From assembly GCA_020974905.1 (NCBI GenBank), contig CP087563.1:5828001-5892000 (forward strand): DNA of 64,000 nucleotides. Reading direction: 5' to 3'. A program made the position numbers and the translations under genes. The notes under the pieces were generated by a model. That model was not told where the DNA came from and searched no databases. It saw only the letters and a program-made list of their open reading frames with translations. This DNA is from Planctomycetes bacterium syqfu. GTDB taxonomy: Bacteria > Planctomycetota > Phycisphaerae > Phycisphaerales > Phycisphaeraceae. Positions 39,201 to 48,000 of the stretch are shown in pieces (within the stretch, counting starts at the first letter, position 1; every line of letters begins with the position of its first letter).

Positions 39201-39313
39201 GCATCGACCGGGAGTTGGGTGTAAGACCAGTATCCCGCTGCCATCACCAATAGCGCGAGCACAATCATCAACAGACGGTTGTGTAATGCGAATCCAATGA
39301 GTTTGTCTATCAT
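36212..39313 (-). CDS. Heavy-metal efflux RND pump, CzcA/CusA family
   Basis: 1033 residues from 'MIDKLIGFALHNRLLMIVLA' at 39313; the frame is open further upstream without family sequence. It has the RND layout: TM1, a large periplasmic loop ('VDAFPDVSPNLVQVFT', 'ISTGMGLVLFYYL'), TM2-6, a second loop and TM8-12. The TM4 motif reads 'AIGMMVDGTIVVVENVDRHF': the Asp and Glu are present, but the extra Asp of the DFG sequence of zinc/cobalt/cadmium pumps is Ala here, as in the copper/silver class. The proton-driven pump joins the adaptor and outer-membrane channel encoded just upstream. The metal cannot be assigned safely, because the His-rich adaptor hints at divalent metals. Confidence 0.92.
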   Translation of the reverse strand: MIDKLIGFALHNRLLMIVLALLVMAAGYWSYTQLPVDAFPDVSPNLVQVFTVTDGLAPEEIEMHVTYPVEAAMTGLPGVEKIRSVSNFGLSVVNVYFKDGMDIYFCRQLVNERLSEARQQIPEGFGEPEMGPISTGMGLVLFYYLHDTTGQYNLQELRTMQDWIVKFNLQTVPGVTEVLGIGGHEKQYQVIIDPQALRRYDVTIGDVIDRVKANNLNVGAQFIEQNAEELVVRSVGLAKDIEDLKKIVIKTVDGRSVYLQQLADIQLGGAIRRGLQTHNGENEVVAGMVVKLYGTNASTVISNVEAKIDEINNALPDGVKIVPYYQQKNIVEASVNTVTQALIQGIVLVALVLLVFMGGLRPSLVVAIAIPFSVLFAMIAMKYFGFSANLMSLGGLAIAIGMMVDGTIVVVENVDRHFREGDPEKSKLHLVAKACKEVGRPIIFAIAIIILVFVPLLTLQGVEGKTFRPLAYTVTLAMLGSLVFALLLAPVCSDLLMRRRKRQPGQTENKEPMIVRLLLLPYRPILKLFIKARVLAVLLVISLIGFGVWVFPQLGSEFTPKLREGTIVVRLSMAPSISLNESRKNTMIVEKMLLQIPQVSEVTSRVGRGEVGAHADPINSAEMFVILKPKDHWPSGTTQQTIEESIRQTVDDLPGIAANLTQPIEMSVDELLEGIKAELAIKLFGDDLDVLVEQANAIAGVVGQVQGATDVQVDQVTGTPQLLIEPDRQAIARFGLNMEDVQQVIAAAVGGTDAGEIFENIRRFPIHIRFAEHARNHPEAIGNILIDGPDGLRVPLSQIASIRQVVGPRQITREDNQRFISIQCNVVGRDIGTFVAQAQREIDEQLQLPPGYLTQWGGQFRLQQQANRRLAVVVPVTLVLILILLYSSFQSLKNALLILLNIPLALVGGVLALWMTQQNLSVPSSIGFIALLGIAVENGMVLVTCINQLVAQGHDVDHASEQGAAMRLRPVLMTAATTALGLIPLLYATGTGSEVQRPLATVVIGGLVTSTLLTLLVLPALYRWFGIHPRTSH

Positions 39314-39384
39314 GGCATTGTTCTTCAGCGAAACGTGTATGACACGATCAGGTATTCCGTCAGATGCAATTGATTGAGCACGCT

Positions 39385-39462
39385 TTGAGCACCGGATGTG
39401 AATCTGGTGCAAGCAATGAATGTTTTACGTGATCCTGCACCGCATTCACATGCGGTGCTCAG
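39385..39462. repeat. GAGCACCG hairpin repeat, inverted pair inside the efflux operon
   Basis: TTGAGCACCGGATGTGAAT... and ...TTCACATGCGGTGCTCAGG are inverted units, lying between the adaptor and pump genes. An RNA hairpin here could affect processing or relative expression. Confidence 0.65.
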
Positions 39463-39488
39463 GTCAATCAATGCGGACGGTTACGTGA

Positions 39489-40847
39489 TCAGTGAGCATG
39501 ACCCGCGTGGCCGAAAGCTCCTTTCTGCATCTGTGCTTTGAGAGCAAATGCGTTGTGAGAGACGTACACCTGGCCGGGCTTTAACCCATCGAGAATCTCA
39601 ACGGTCTTCTGATCGGACTGACCCACCGTGACCGGCTTCGCTTCAAGTCCTTCATCCGTTTGGATAAACACCGACGGTTTGTTTTCGACATTCACCACCG
39701 CAGCGGTGGGGACGACAATGCTGGCTTCACGTGATTGGGTGTGCACCTTGCCGGTGACAAATAAACCGGGGCGGTAATGACCGTCGGGGTTTTGGAGAAT
39801 GATCCGCGAGGTGGCAGTGCGTGTTGTTTCCTCAACCGACGGACTGATAAACGCAATGCTCCCCGATGCTGCGGGGATGTGATGCCCGAATTGCAATTCG
39901 ACTTGCTGGCCGGGTTGGATCATGGCAAGGTCGCGTTGATAGACCGTGAGATTCACCCAGACACTGCGGGTGTCAGCGATGATGAAGGCAGGATCGTTGC
40001 TGTCGGTTGCGATGTTTTCCCCGAGGGTTAAGTGACGTTGCGTGATCATGCCGGTGATGGGCGCGGTGAGTTCGTAGTTGCTGAGGTTGTGTTGTCGATC
40101 GGAGATGGCTTCGATCTGTTCATGCGTAAAACCCAGTGCATGCAGGGCATTTTCCGCCAGGGCATGTTGGATTTGCGCATCTCGGGCAACCTGTCTGGAT
40201 TCGAGCATGGCACGTTCGGTGCCGACTTTCTCTTTGAGTAAGCGCAGGTCACGGGTCGCATTTTCTTTGGCCAACTCCCAGCGGGCGCGGGTGGCTAACA
40301 ACTCGCTGCGAAGTGCTGCCAACTCCCGACTGGAGATGCTTGCAAGGACTTGACCTTTCGTGACGAAGTCGCCCATCGACGCATGCACCTTGCTGACGAT
40401 GCCTGAGACCGGGGTGGTGACATGGGCGATGTGGTCGGCATTGAAAACCACTTCGCCTGAGAGTGTGGTGAAACGGACAATCTTGCCTGACGCTGCTTTG
40501 TCAGTTCGGATATCAAATCGCTTGAGCATCTGGGCATCAAGTTTGATCGGGCCGTCTTCGTGTTCGTCATGGCCGTGACCGGCATGGTCATCATGATCAT
40601 CATGTGAGTCGGACTTTGCTGGTGCGTGATCATGTCCGTCATGGTCGTCTTTGGCGTGTGCATCATGATCGTGATCGTCATGGTCCGCGTGATCATCATG
40701 TTTATCAACAGACTTGTTTTCAGACTGGACCTTGGCGGGGGCGGGATGGTCGTGAGCATGATCGTCGTGCTGAGCGGATGACGTTGTGGCAAGACACAGC
40801 AACAAGCCTGTGATGATTGCCACCAATGGGATGGATTTTATGAACAT
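39489..40847 (-). CDS. Efflux periplasmic adaptor with His/Asp-rich N-terminus, CzcB/CusB family
   Basis: 452 residues from the ATG at 40847, nine bases after GGAG; two earlier in-frame ATGs lack a good site. A signal peptide ends near 'SSAQHDDH'. Residues about 23-100 are a low-complexity stretch of HD/HDD units with more than 20 His, expected to bind metal. The membrane-fusion-protein core follows: a lipoyl-like segment ('TPVSGIVSKVHASMGDFVTK'), a coiled-coil hairpin ('LATRARWELAKENATRDLRL'), a second half-motif ('ELTAPITGMITQRHLTLGE') and beta-barrel domains, ending with another His-rich tail ('GHAGHAH'). It bridges the RND pump and the outer-membrane channel. Confidence 0.92.
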   Translation of the reverse strand: MFIKSIPLVAIITGLLLCLATTSSAQHDDHAHDHPAPAKVQSENKSVDKHDDHADHDDHDHDAHAKDDHDGHDHAPAKSDSHDDHDDHAGHGHDEHEDGPIKLDAQMLKRFDIRTDKAASGKIVRFTTLSGEVVFNADHIAHVTTPVSGIVSKVHASMGDFVTKGQVLASISSRELAALRSELLATRARWELAKENATRDLRLLKEKVGTERAMLESRQVARDAQIQHALAENALHALGFTHEQIEAISDRQHNLSNYELTAPITGMITQRHLTLGENIATDSNDPAFIIADTRSVWVNLTVYQRDLAMIQPGQQVELQFGHHIPAASGSIAFISPSVEETTRTATSRIILQNPDGHYRPGLFVTGKVHTQSREASIVVPTAAVVNVENKPSVFIQTDEGLEAKPVTVGQSDQKTVEILDGLKPGQVYVSHNAFALKAQMQKGAFGHAGHAH

Positions 40848-40881
40848 GGATGGGATCTCCATTGTGGTTTGAATGATTGGT

Positions 40882-42222
40882 TTAAGACTTGGGTAGTTCA
40901 TCGATGCTTTGGCAGATCAGACCTTCAATCCAGGCACGCGCCAGATGCCAATTGGCTAAGGCATCAAGGTGCTGACTTTGAATCTGGTAAAGCGTCTGCT
41001 CGGCATCGAGCACATCAATGAACTGGACATCACCTTGCTCGTATGCTTTCTGGGTGACATCAAACGCCTGCTGCGCTTTGGGCAGCGCATGGTCACGCAG
41101 CGCGATGGCATGGTCGTATGCGATGGCAAGCTGCGTATACGCCATGACCAGGGTCTGTTGCAAGGTCAAAAGGGCCTGGCGTTTTTCATGGGTTACCGAT
41201 TGCTCACCGATGCGTGTACTCAATCGCTGTGCCTGATTGCGATCACTGATGGGAAGCGGCATGGATAGTCCGAGCACCAGGGCCTGATCGTTGTTGTCAT
41301 TGTCATGCTTGACCCCCAGTCGGACGTTCAGGTCCTGCTTGGCGATGGCGTTGGCAAGCTGATGTTGGGATTGACGCATCGCCAGTTCGGTTGCCCAACG
41401 TTTGACCTGCGGATGTTGCTCGATATGTACCAAAAACGTGTCTATTTTGGGTAAAACACCGATTTGCTCCAGATTGCCAGCGACTTTTTCAAATGTGACC
41501 TGTTGTTGACCCAGCGAGAGGGCCAATTGATGGTAGCTGGCGGTGAGTTGACGTTTGGACTGTTGGACTTCCAGTTGAACCTGGGCAAGTTGGACATCCG
41601 CACGAATGAGTTCGACCTGAGGGGCGACACCTGCATCGACGCGCTTTTGAATCAGACCGCGCACAGCCGTCGCCAGGTCCACCGCTTGTTGGCTTTGTTC
41701 CACGCGACGTTGGTTGACCAGGGCTTGAACGTATTGGCTGGTGACGGTGGAGAGCAGTTCCACACGCCTTGCCTGCTGGTCCCAGTCTGCCAATTCGGAG
41801 GCTTTGCCCGCGACACGTTTCATGTGCGCCAGGTCCTGGCCGAGTGGGAAAGATTGGGCGAGGCTGATGGTGGTTTCCAGAGCCTGCGTGCCGGAGAAAT
41901 CACCGGTGCCTGCGAAGTTTTCAAACTCAATTTCCAACTCGGGGTTGGGCCATTGACCGGCATATTCCTGCTGCACCTTGGCGGACTGAATCTGCAGTCG
42001 CCCGACTTGCAATGACGGAGATTGCGCCAGGGCAAGGTTGAGTGTTTGTTGCAAAGTCAGTGTGCCTGTCGGCACAGGTGTAGACGACAGATCAACCGCG
42101 TTTGCAGGCGAATGATGCTGCGAAACAGGGGGTAATGTCGTGTTGTCAAAAAGCGGATGCGATTGGCATCCAGTGATGCTTAGGCTGGCAGCGATGAGGC
42201 TACCGAGAAACCATCGTGTCAT
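40882..42222 (-). CDS. Outer-membrane efflux lipoprotein, TolC/CzcC family
   Basis: 446 residues with a lipoprotein signal ending in 'SITGC' and GGAG before the start. Two outer-membrane-efflux repeats follow a Ser/Pro linker: 'LTLQQTLNLALAQSPSLQVG' with 'WPNPELEIEFENF', and later 'LVLGLSMPLPISDRNQAQRL' with a long alpha-helical part ('AYEQGDVQFIDVLDAEQTLY'). It forms the exit duct of the tripartite metal pump. The gene is second in the operon, after a Cys-rich secreted protein and before the adaptor. Confidence 0.9.
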   Translation of the reverse strand: MTRWFLGSLIAASLSITGCQSHPLFDNTTLPPVSQHHSPANAVDLSSTPVPTGTLTLQQTLNLALAQSPSLQVGRLQIQSAKVQQEYAGQWPNPELEIEFENFAGTGDFSGTQALETTISLAQSFPLGQDLAHMKRVAGKASELADWDQQARRVELLSTVTSQYVQALVNQRRVEQSQQAVDLATAVRGLIQKRVDAGVAPQVELIRADVQLAQVQLEVQQSKRQLTASYHQLALSLGQQQVTFEKVAGNLEQIGVLPKIDTFLVHIEQHPQVKRWATELAMRQSQHQLANAIAKQDLNVRLGVKHDNDNNDQALVLGLSMPLPISDRNQAQRLSTRIGEQSVTHEKRQALLTLQQTLVMAYTQLAIAYDHAIALRDHALPKAQQAFDVTQKAYEQGDVQFIDVLDAEQTLYQIQSQHLDALANWHLARAWIEGLICQSIDELPKS

Positions 42223-42307
42223 GATGGAACTCCAGTGATAGACGGATAAATGGATAACGGACTGCGCGGGGCAGTCTGGACAGGTTTGATACTGCAGGGG
42301 TTTTAGA

Positions 42308-42736
42308 TCAGCAGGAGAATGCTGCCGGTCGTCGTTGCCGGATCATCCGGGCGAGGGGGGCTTCGGTGTTGCTTGAAGCAAGGCGCATTGGTTTGCGTGC
42401 ATCAAGGGGTGATAAAGCCATGATGTTGTAATGCAGTGGGGTGATGGCAAGCAGGTTCACTTGCAGATCATGCTGAAGATTGATGGTTGGACTGAGTTGT
42501 CCCTGAAGCGGGATGTCAGTGCAGTCGTCATGCTCAACGCAGCGTGTCACCAACTGCGGTTCATCGCAACAAGCATCGGTTGCGACCGTCTTGATGCAAT
42601 TGTCCTTGAGGGCGAACTCGATCTGTTGATGATCGTTGTGTCCCACACATAACACCAATAGCCCATTGGACAGGCTGGCCAAAAGCCAGACGCCAAGCAG
42701 CAAAATTCGGGCAGTATTGGATTGAAGACGGTACAT
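42308..42736 (-). CDS. Small Cys-rich secreted protein, first gene of the metal-efflux operon
   Basis: 142 residues. The N-terminal hydrophobic segment ('ILLLGVWLLASLSNGLLVLC') looks like a signal or membrane anchor. It is followed by 'GHNDHQQIE' and a Cys cluster (C, CC, C, C in residues about 47-72: 'NCIKTV', 'ACCDEP', 'RCVEHDDC'). Cys plus His residues suggest metal binding or sensing in the periplasm. Similar small proteins precede czcCBA-type genes in planctomycete-like bacteria as I recall, but no family name is certain. It is 85 bases upstream of the channel gene on the same strand. Confidence 0.7.
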   Translation of the reverse strand: MYRLQSNTARILLLGVWLLASLSNGLLVLCVGHNDHQQIEFALKDNCIKTVATDACCDEPQLVTRCVEHDDCTDIPLQGQLSPTINLQHDLQVNLLAITPLHYNIMALSPLDARKPMRLASSNTEAPLARMIRQRRPAAFSC

Positions 42737-42830
42737 CGCGTGAAATCATACAAGGTGTTTGGGCTGAAAACAAGTATAAAAAGACAGGACTCGAACCAGC
42801 GTGGTTTGTGATGCATGGCAGTTAGTAATG

Positions 42831-42843
42831 TTTTGTAACAAAA
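42831..42843. promoter_or_regulatory. TTTTGTAACAAAA palindrome upstream of the efflux operon
   Basis: A 13-bp palindrome in the very AT-rich, 279-base divergent gap between the efflux operon and lacI. It could be an operator; the AT-rich bases beside it (42843-42860) could hold the efflux promoter. The rest of the gap shows nothing gene-like. Confidence 0.3.
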
Positions 42844-42962
42844 TATTATAATTTTTTAAATCAATGTTTTGAATGGAGATATGATTGTTTTGTGGGGTGT
42901 ATTCAAAAGAAAAACAAGATTCTCGGATTGATTCCTTGACTTGTTGCAGGTCCCCAATAAGA

Positions 42963-43003
42963 TTAACGGTAAATAAGTTTAACGATACATAAATTTAACG
43001 GTA
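42963..43003. promoter_or_regulatory. Three TTAACGRTA direct repeats at 16-base steps before lacI
   Basis: TTAACGGTA at 42963, TTAACGATA at 42979 and TTAACGGTA at 42995, each exactly 16 bases apart, ending 12 bases before the lacI start. A possible -35/-10 pair (TTGACT 42936, AAGATT 42959) lies just upstream, so a protein bound here would block the promoter. They are direct repeats rather than a classic LacI palindrome. Confidence 0.5.
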
Positions 43004-43015
43004 CAGTTATTCAGT

Positions 43016-44074
43016 ATGTCCACACCAGTCACACTCAAACAGATTGCCAATCGTGCGGATGTCTCCGAGATGACGGTTTCGAAGGTACTCAGTGGGCGTT
43101 ATCAGCCGACTCAGAGGCGGGCGGTGGCTCGCGCGAATCGGATTCGTGAGATTGCTCAGAAGATGGGTTACCGTCCCAATGCCGCTGCCAAGGCGATTCG
43201 CCTGGGGCGATTTGGTGCAATGGCATTACTCATGAGTGTCAAGCCGCATCGCGGGGCGTTGTTCACCGACATGCTCATGAGCATGCATGACACGTTGGCT
43301 GAGCATGATCTGAAGCTCACGTTGGCACGGATGACGGATGAGCAACTCACTGATGATACGCAATTGCCCAAGTTACTAAACGAGTGGTGTTGTGATGGCA
43401 TGTTGGTCAACTACACCGACGATGTGCCTGAGAAGATGGTTGATTTGATTAACGCGCATCATCTGCCCGCCGTATGGGTCAATACGATGCGTGAGTACGA
43501 TTGTGTTCGCATTGATGATGTGACAGCCAGTCGGCAGGCCACCGAGGCGTTGTTAGCAGCGGGGCATACACGAATTGCCTATGTCGATTACACGCATGGG
43601 CCTGCTTCCATCAATCCGCATTACTCCGCCAAGGCACGTTTGGAAGGCTATCGTCAGGCAATGTCACAAGCTGGTTTACAACCACGTGAGGAATTGACGC
43701 AGACTGGTGAAGGCGTCCCACGTCCTGATCGCGTTGGGTTTGTGATGCAATGGCTTGATTCACCGGATCGCCCGACAGCAGTGTTGTGTTATGGCCAGGA
43801 AGAAGTCTTGCCGATCGGCTTTGCGGCCATGAGCAAAGGATTGGTGATCCCGCGTGATTTATCGATGGTGAGTTTCGGCGAAATAAGTTTGGAGTCGATG
43901 GGACCGAGATTAGCGACGATGTTGCTCCCGACATTTGAGATGGGTCAGCAGGCTGTTGAAATGCTCATTAAAAAAGTCGCTGCCCCGGATCGCTTGTTTG
44001 CCTGTAAAGCACTTGATACCAGGTGGGATGCCGGCCAAACCATCGCTCCACCCCATAAGGAACCAGGCCGGTGA
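43016..44074 (+). CDS. LacI-family transcriptional regulator
   Basis: 352 residues. The helix-turn-helix 'TLKQIANRADVSEMTVSKVL' (residues 6-25) is followed by the hinge ('MGYRPNAAAKAIRLGRFGAM') and the sensor domain ('DGMLVNYTDDVPEKMVDLI', 'AAGHTRIAYVDYT', 'PTAVLCYGQEEVLPIG', 'IPRDLSMVSFGEISLE', 'MGQQAVEMLIKK'). It should control the prepilin and the large GH-A-like enzyme downstream. No strong ribosome site precedes the ATG; direct repeats occupy that stretch. Confidence 0.92.
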   Translation: MSTPVTLKQIANRADVSEMTVSKVLSGRYQPTQRRAVARANRIREIAQKMGYRPNAAAKAIRLGRFGAMALLMSVKPHRGALFTDMLMSMHDTLAEHDLKLTLARMTDEQLTDDTQLPKLLNEWCCDGMLVNYTDDVPEKMVDLINAHHLPAVWVNTMREYDCVRIDDVTASRQATEALLAAGHTRIAYVDYTHGPASINPHYSAKARLEGYRQAMSQAGLQPREELTQTGEGVPRPDRVGFVMQWLDSPDRPTAVLCYGQEEVLPIGFAAMSKGLVIPRDLSMVSFGEISLESMGPRLATMLLPTFEMGQQAVEMLIKKVAAPDRLFACKALDTRWDAGQTIAPPHKEPGR

Positions 44075-44170
44075 CGCGCCTGTCTTCACGAGAGTAATTT
44101 GCCGTCATGAGCCGACGGTTTGTTTTTATCACCGAATCTGTAACGTAAAATATAACATAAGGAATTGGTC

Positions 44171-44965
44171 ATGAATCCGCAGCACCAACGACTGACTTCT
44201 CAGAAATCAACGGGTTTTACACTCATTGAGTTATTGGTGGTGATTTCAATCATTTCGTTACTCATCTCCATCCTTCTGCCAGCTCTGGCCAAAGCCAGGG
44301 AATCATCCCAGATCATCAAATGCAAGAGCAATATGAAGCAACTGGGACTCGTTGACGCCGTGTATGCCACGGACTTTAATTCATGGTTGGTCCCTGCAGT
44401 CGAAGCCTCCTGGTGGAGCAATCAGAGCGATGTCTTTGGGACCAAGGCATGGGTCGGCAAGTTGATTGCTGGCGGTTCATTGGCGCCTGCGCCCCTTGTT
44501 AGCGACAGTGTCGCGGATCACTGGGAGAAATTGGATATCCCCTGGTTTAAATGCCCAAGTCGTGAGGCCAAACGCTGGAGCAAAATCTGGCATTACAGCC
44601 CAGCCTATTACATCCATGGCGATACACCGCAGCCCGGGAAGTACCGTATGTCGCGGGTCAATGAACTGTATAAACCCAGCCAGGTTGCATCCTACGCTGA
44701 GAATGCTCGCGGCGGATCGTGGTATCCCATGGTTCTATCACCGTGGGGCGGCTGGAATGTCGGGACGCGTTGGGGCGTGCCACACACCGGGACCACCAAT
44801 GTGCTGCATGGTGATGGGCATGTCGGTGCGTATCAGTATCGTTACGAGCTTACAGCGGAATCCGGGTCAAACGGCGGACCCGACAAAAAATCCGGTTGGC
44901 AGGACATTGTCCAGAACGATCTGGTTCATGGCCGTGGGAAACTGGGATTGGATACCAAATGGTGA
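44171..44965 (+). CDS. Type II secretion prepilin-like protein with H-X9-DG motif
   Basis: 264 residues from the ATG at 44171, eight bases after AAGGA. The class III prepilin signal is '[20 protein letters not shown]'. The globular region has '[18 protein letters not shown]' and ends with '[20 protein letters not shown]', an H-X9-DG motif. The prepilin peptidase would cut before Phe. It lies between lacI and the large secreted glycosidase, the same order as in the 14-16 kb cluster. The N-terminal 30 residues are nearly identical to those of the prepilin at 26490, while the C-terminal parts differ. Its role is unknown. Confidence 0.92.
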   Translation: MNPQHQRLTSQKSTGFTLIELLVVISIISLLISILLPALAKARESSQIIKCKSNMKQLGLVDAVYATDFNSWLVPAVEASWWSNQSDVFGTKAWVGKLIAGGSLAPAPLVSDSVADHWEKLDIPWFKCPSREAKRWSKIWHYSPAYYIHGDTPQPGKYRMSRVNELYKPSQVASYAENARGGSWYPMVLSPWGGWNVGTRWGVPHTGTTNVLHGDGHVGAYQYRYELTAESGSNGGPDKKSGWQDIVQNDLVHGRGKLGLDTKW

Positions 44966-45058
44966 TTCGTCGTTGCCCACCCGTGGTAGACCCTTGATTG
45001 TCCTAGCTGTCCTATTCAAACAACGCCATCATTCATCAACTCCAGGGAGTTCACTCGT

Positions 45059-48000
45059 ATGTCGTCTTACTGCCGTTTTACTTTTGCGTTTCTTGTCGCT
45101 TCGATTCTCTGTTGCATCACGACTTTTCAAGCCGTTGCCCAAGCTGATGACGCACAGGTTCAGGTCGGTGCCCAACTCATTGGTCCGTTGAAAAAGACGG
45201 TAATTATCGGTGGCGCTGCCCGCACCAAGCTTGCGATCCGCCTGAATACCGACGTCATTGACTACGCAACGCTCAAAGCCGGTGACTTGCTTGATGCCCA
45301 ATTGCAGATGGAGCTTTACAAGTCCAATCTCGAGCAGTTGGATGTCATCGCCCAAGGCACGTTCTCCGGCAAAACGGTGGTGGACCTGGCCAGCATCCCC
45401 GAGCTTCAGTCCATTGAACTCACCGATGGCCAGTCGCTGAACATCCTGGTCTGGCGATCGCATTGGCATTGGAATGGTGGCGGGACACTCGAGAATTTCC
45501 AGATCAAACGCCTGTCTGACAGCAAGACTTTTCAGATGCCTGATCTGTCCATCGAACCGGTGCAGCGAAATGATCTTGGCCTGTTCAAACTTATGGCCAT
45601 GGGCAACCGCGATAAGTTCCCGGTCGTTACCCAATGGGTTGATCTCAAACCCACCGCCAAAAATGGCCAGTACGAATACGAAAAGTCCGGTCGCCAGATG
45701 CGCATCAACTACGGCAAGGGAAATCTCAACTTCTTCACCAACGGCCGTGCCAACTTCAAAGCCGAGTATGACTATGCACCGGCTTTGGTCATTGAGCCCG
45801 ACGAACCTGTCACCGTTGGACTTTCGGGCAAGCTTGATATGTGGAGTGGCAAACCCAACGACAAGCCCACCATGACCTGGGCGGTCACCCGCTATGCGCC
45901 ATCAGGTAAAGCTTCGTCGACTGCCATGCTTCAATTCCATCGTGCACTGCGTCCAATTCTTGATGGGCAAACATCACAACTTTCAGGTCAATTCCAACCC
46001 GGCGTTGACTACGACGAAAAGCCCTTACTTTCCGTCCCCTTCACCAAGAAGATCGATATTGAGAGTTTCAAATCGGTGATCGAGCCGTATCTCAAGGGAC
46101 AATGGGAAAACCATGGTCTGGTGATGCAACTCACAGCCAAGGGGGGGATGCCGCCTGCTGTGAAAATCGAACCCAAACGTGTTGATGGCAAGATCACATT
46201 GCGCGTGCATCCCAAACACAAAGTCTATGACTACCCGGTCAAGGTTCAGCCCAATGTCTATGTTCAAACACAAGGCAACAAACTCACCTACGGCGGGCAG
46301 CGTCTGCGACTGTGGGGGGTGGCAGGGACGGTTGGTGATACCAGCGCGCCCCAGCGTCTGAATCGTGAAGGTTTTAATGCCATGCGACTTTGGCCCAAAG
46401 GTGGGCAGAAGGGCAAGAGTCCGTATTATCCCAAGGCCGATGCCATCAAAGGTGTTTTGCCCGATTCAGACAACCTGGATCGTTACGATCGCTTTGTCGC
46501 AGAGGCCAAACGGCAGGGCATGTTCATCATGAGTCCGTTTTTGATCAATGCCATCCAGCTTGATGATCTGACGGATGATGCGAGTTTTATTGCAGGCGGA
46601 GAGGATTGGGAAGACTGGAAAAAGGCGATGAAAGATCGCAAAAAAGCCAAGGGCAAACGCTTGTGGTATGCCCTGGATGAACGCATCCTCAAGGCCAACA
46701 AGCAGCATGTCTTTAACCTGCTTAACCACGTCAATCCATACACCGGCAAACGCTATGCTGAGGAAGAATGTATCGCCGTCTGGGAACTCAACAACGAAGC
46801 GAAAATCATCAAGATCGCCTTGGAAGACGGTTTTGAAACATGGCCCGAATACTTCCAGCAGAAAATTCAAAATCGATGGAACCAATGGCTGACCGATCGC
46901 TATGGTTCGCAGGACAGCATACTCAAAGCATGGGGCAAGCTGGCTGAAGGCGAAAGCCTGGCGGATAAGAGCATTGCCTGTGCACCGATTTTTGCCCAAC
47001 GCAATGACTATCCTCAAGCTCGCGGTGATGACTTTGTTCACTTCATTGTCCAACTGGTCAGTGATTACTACAAAGACATCAAGGAGTATGCTCGCGCTCA
47101 GGCACCAACAGGTGTCGGCGTGAATGTTCAGCCGTTCTCCTTTGACACGCAGTATCGTCCCAACACGCCCTGGCAATTCTCGGTGACCGAGCATGCAGAT
47201 GTCGCCAACTTCGGGATGTACTTCTTCTCACTCAAGTCCACGTTGGCCAACCCGCCATCGATGTACGTGATGGATTCACACACTCTGGCCGACAAGCCCA
47301 CCGTCATCTATGAAACCAACTCCGGCCGCCCGGGACAGTATCGTGTTGAACATGCCTACCGCACCGCGACCTTTGCCAGTTGGCAGGATTGGGATGCCGT
47401 GTTCTGGCATTACTACCACTACAAGGATTGGGAGGACGAACAATTCCTCACCACGGTCTTGCCTTACCAGAGCAACAGTTTTTACTGGTCGGCGGTGGAG
47501 TTTGAAAAAGACCCGGTCATGATCAGCACCATCGGATTGGCGGGGCAGATTTTCATCAACAATCAAATTCATGCAGCAACCGATCCCGTCGACTATGAAG
47601 TCGGCAAGCAGGGCATCTTCAGCTACAGCAAGTTCAACGGCATGTCGACACAACGCGCTGCCTTTGAGCGGGGTGCACGCATCACCTACAAACCGGATGA
47701 AGATTTTAACACCCGCACGGTCAATGCCGACCCGCAATCGCTGGAGGGGCGCATCAGTGATGCCATCAAAGCTGGGGATCAGATCAACTGGGATTGGCCC
47801 AATGCCCGACTGATCGTCGATACACCGACCACCAAAATTTATGTCGGCAAGACACCGCCGGACCAGGGGTGGTACCGCTTCTCCGATGGCATAGCAGTGG
47901 GACAGTTCGGGACGGACTTTGCTGCCTTTGCCATGGTCAGTGCCGATGGCAAACCACTCACCGGCCCCAACGCTTCGCAGCGTGTGTACGTCAATGCTCG

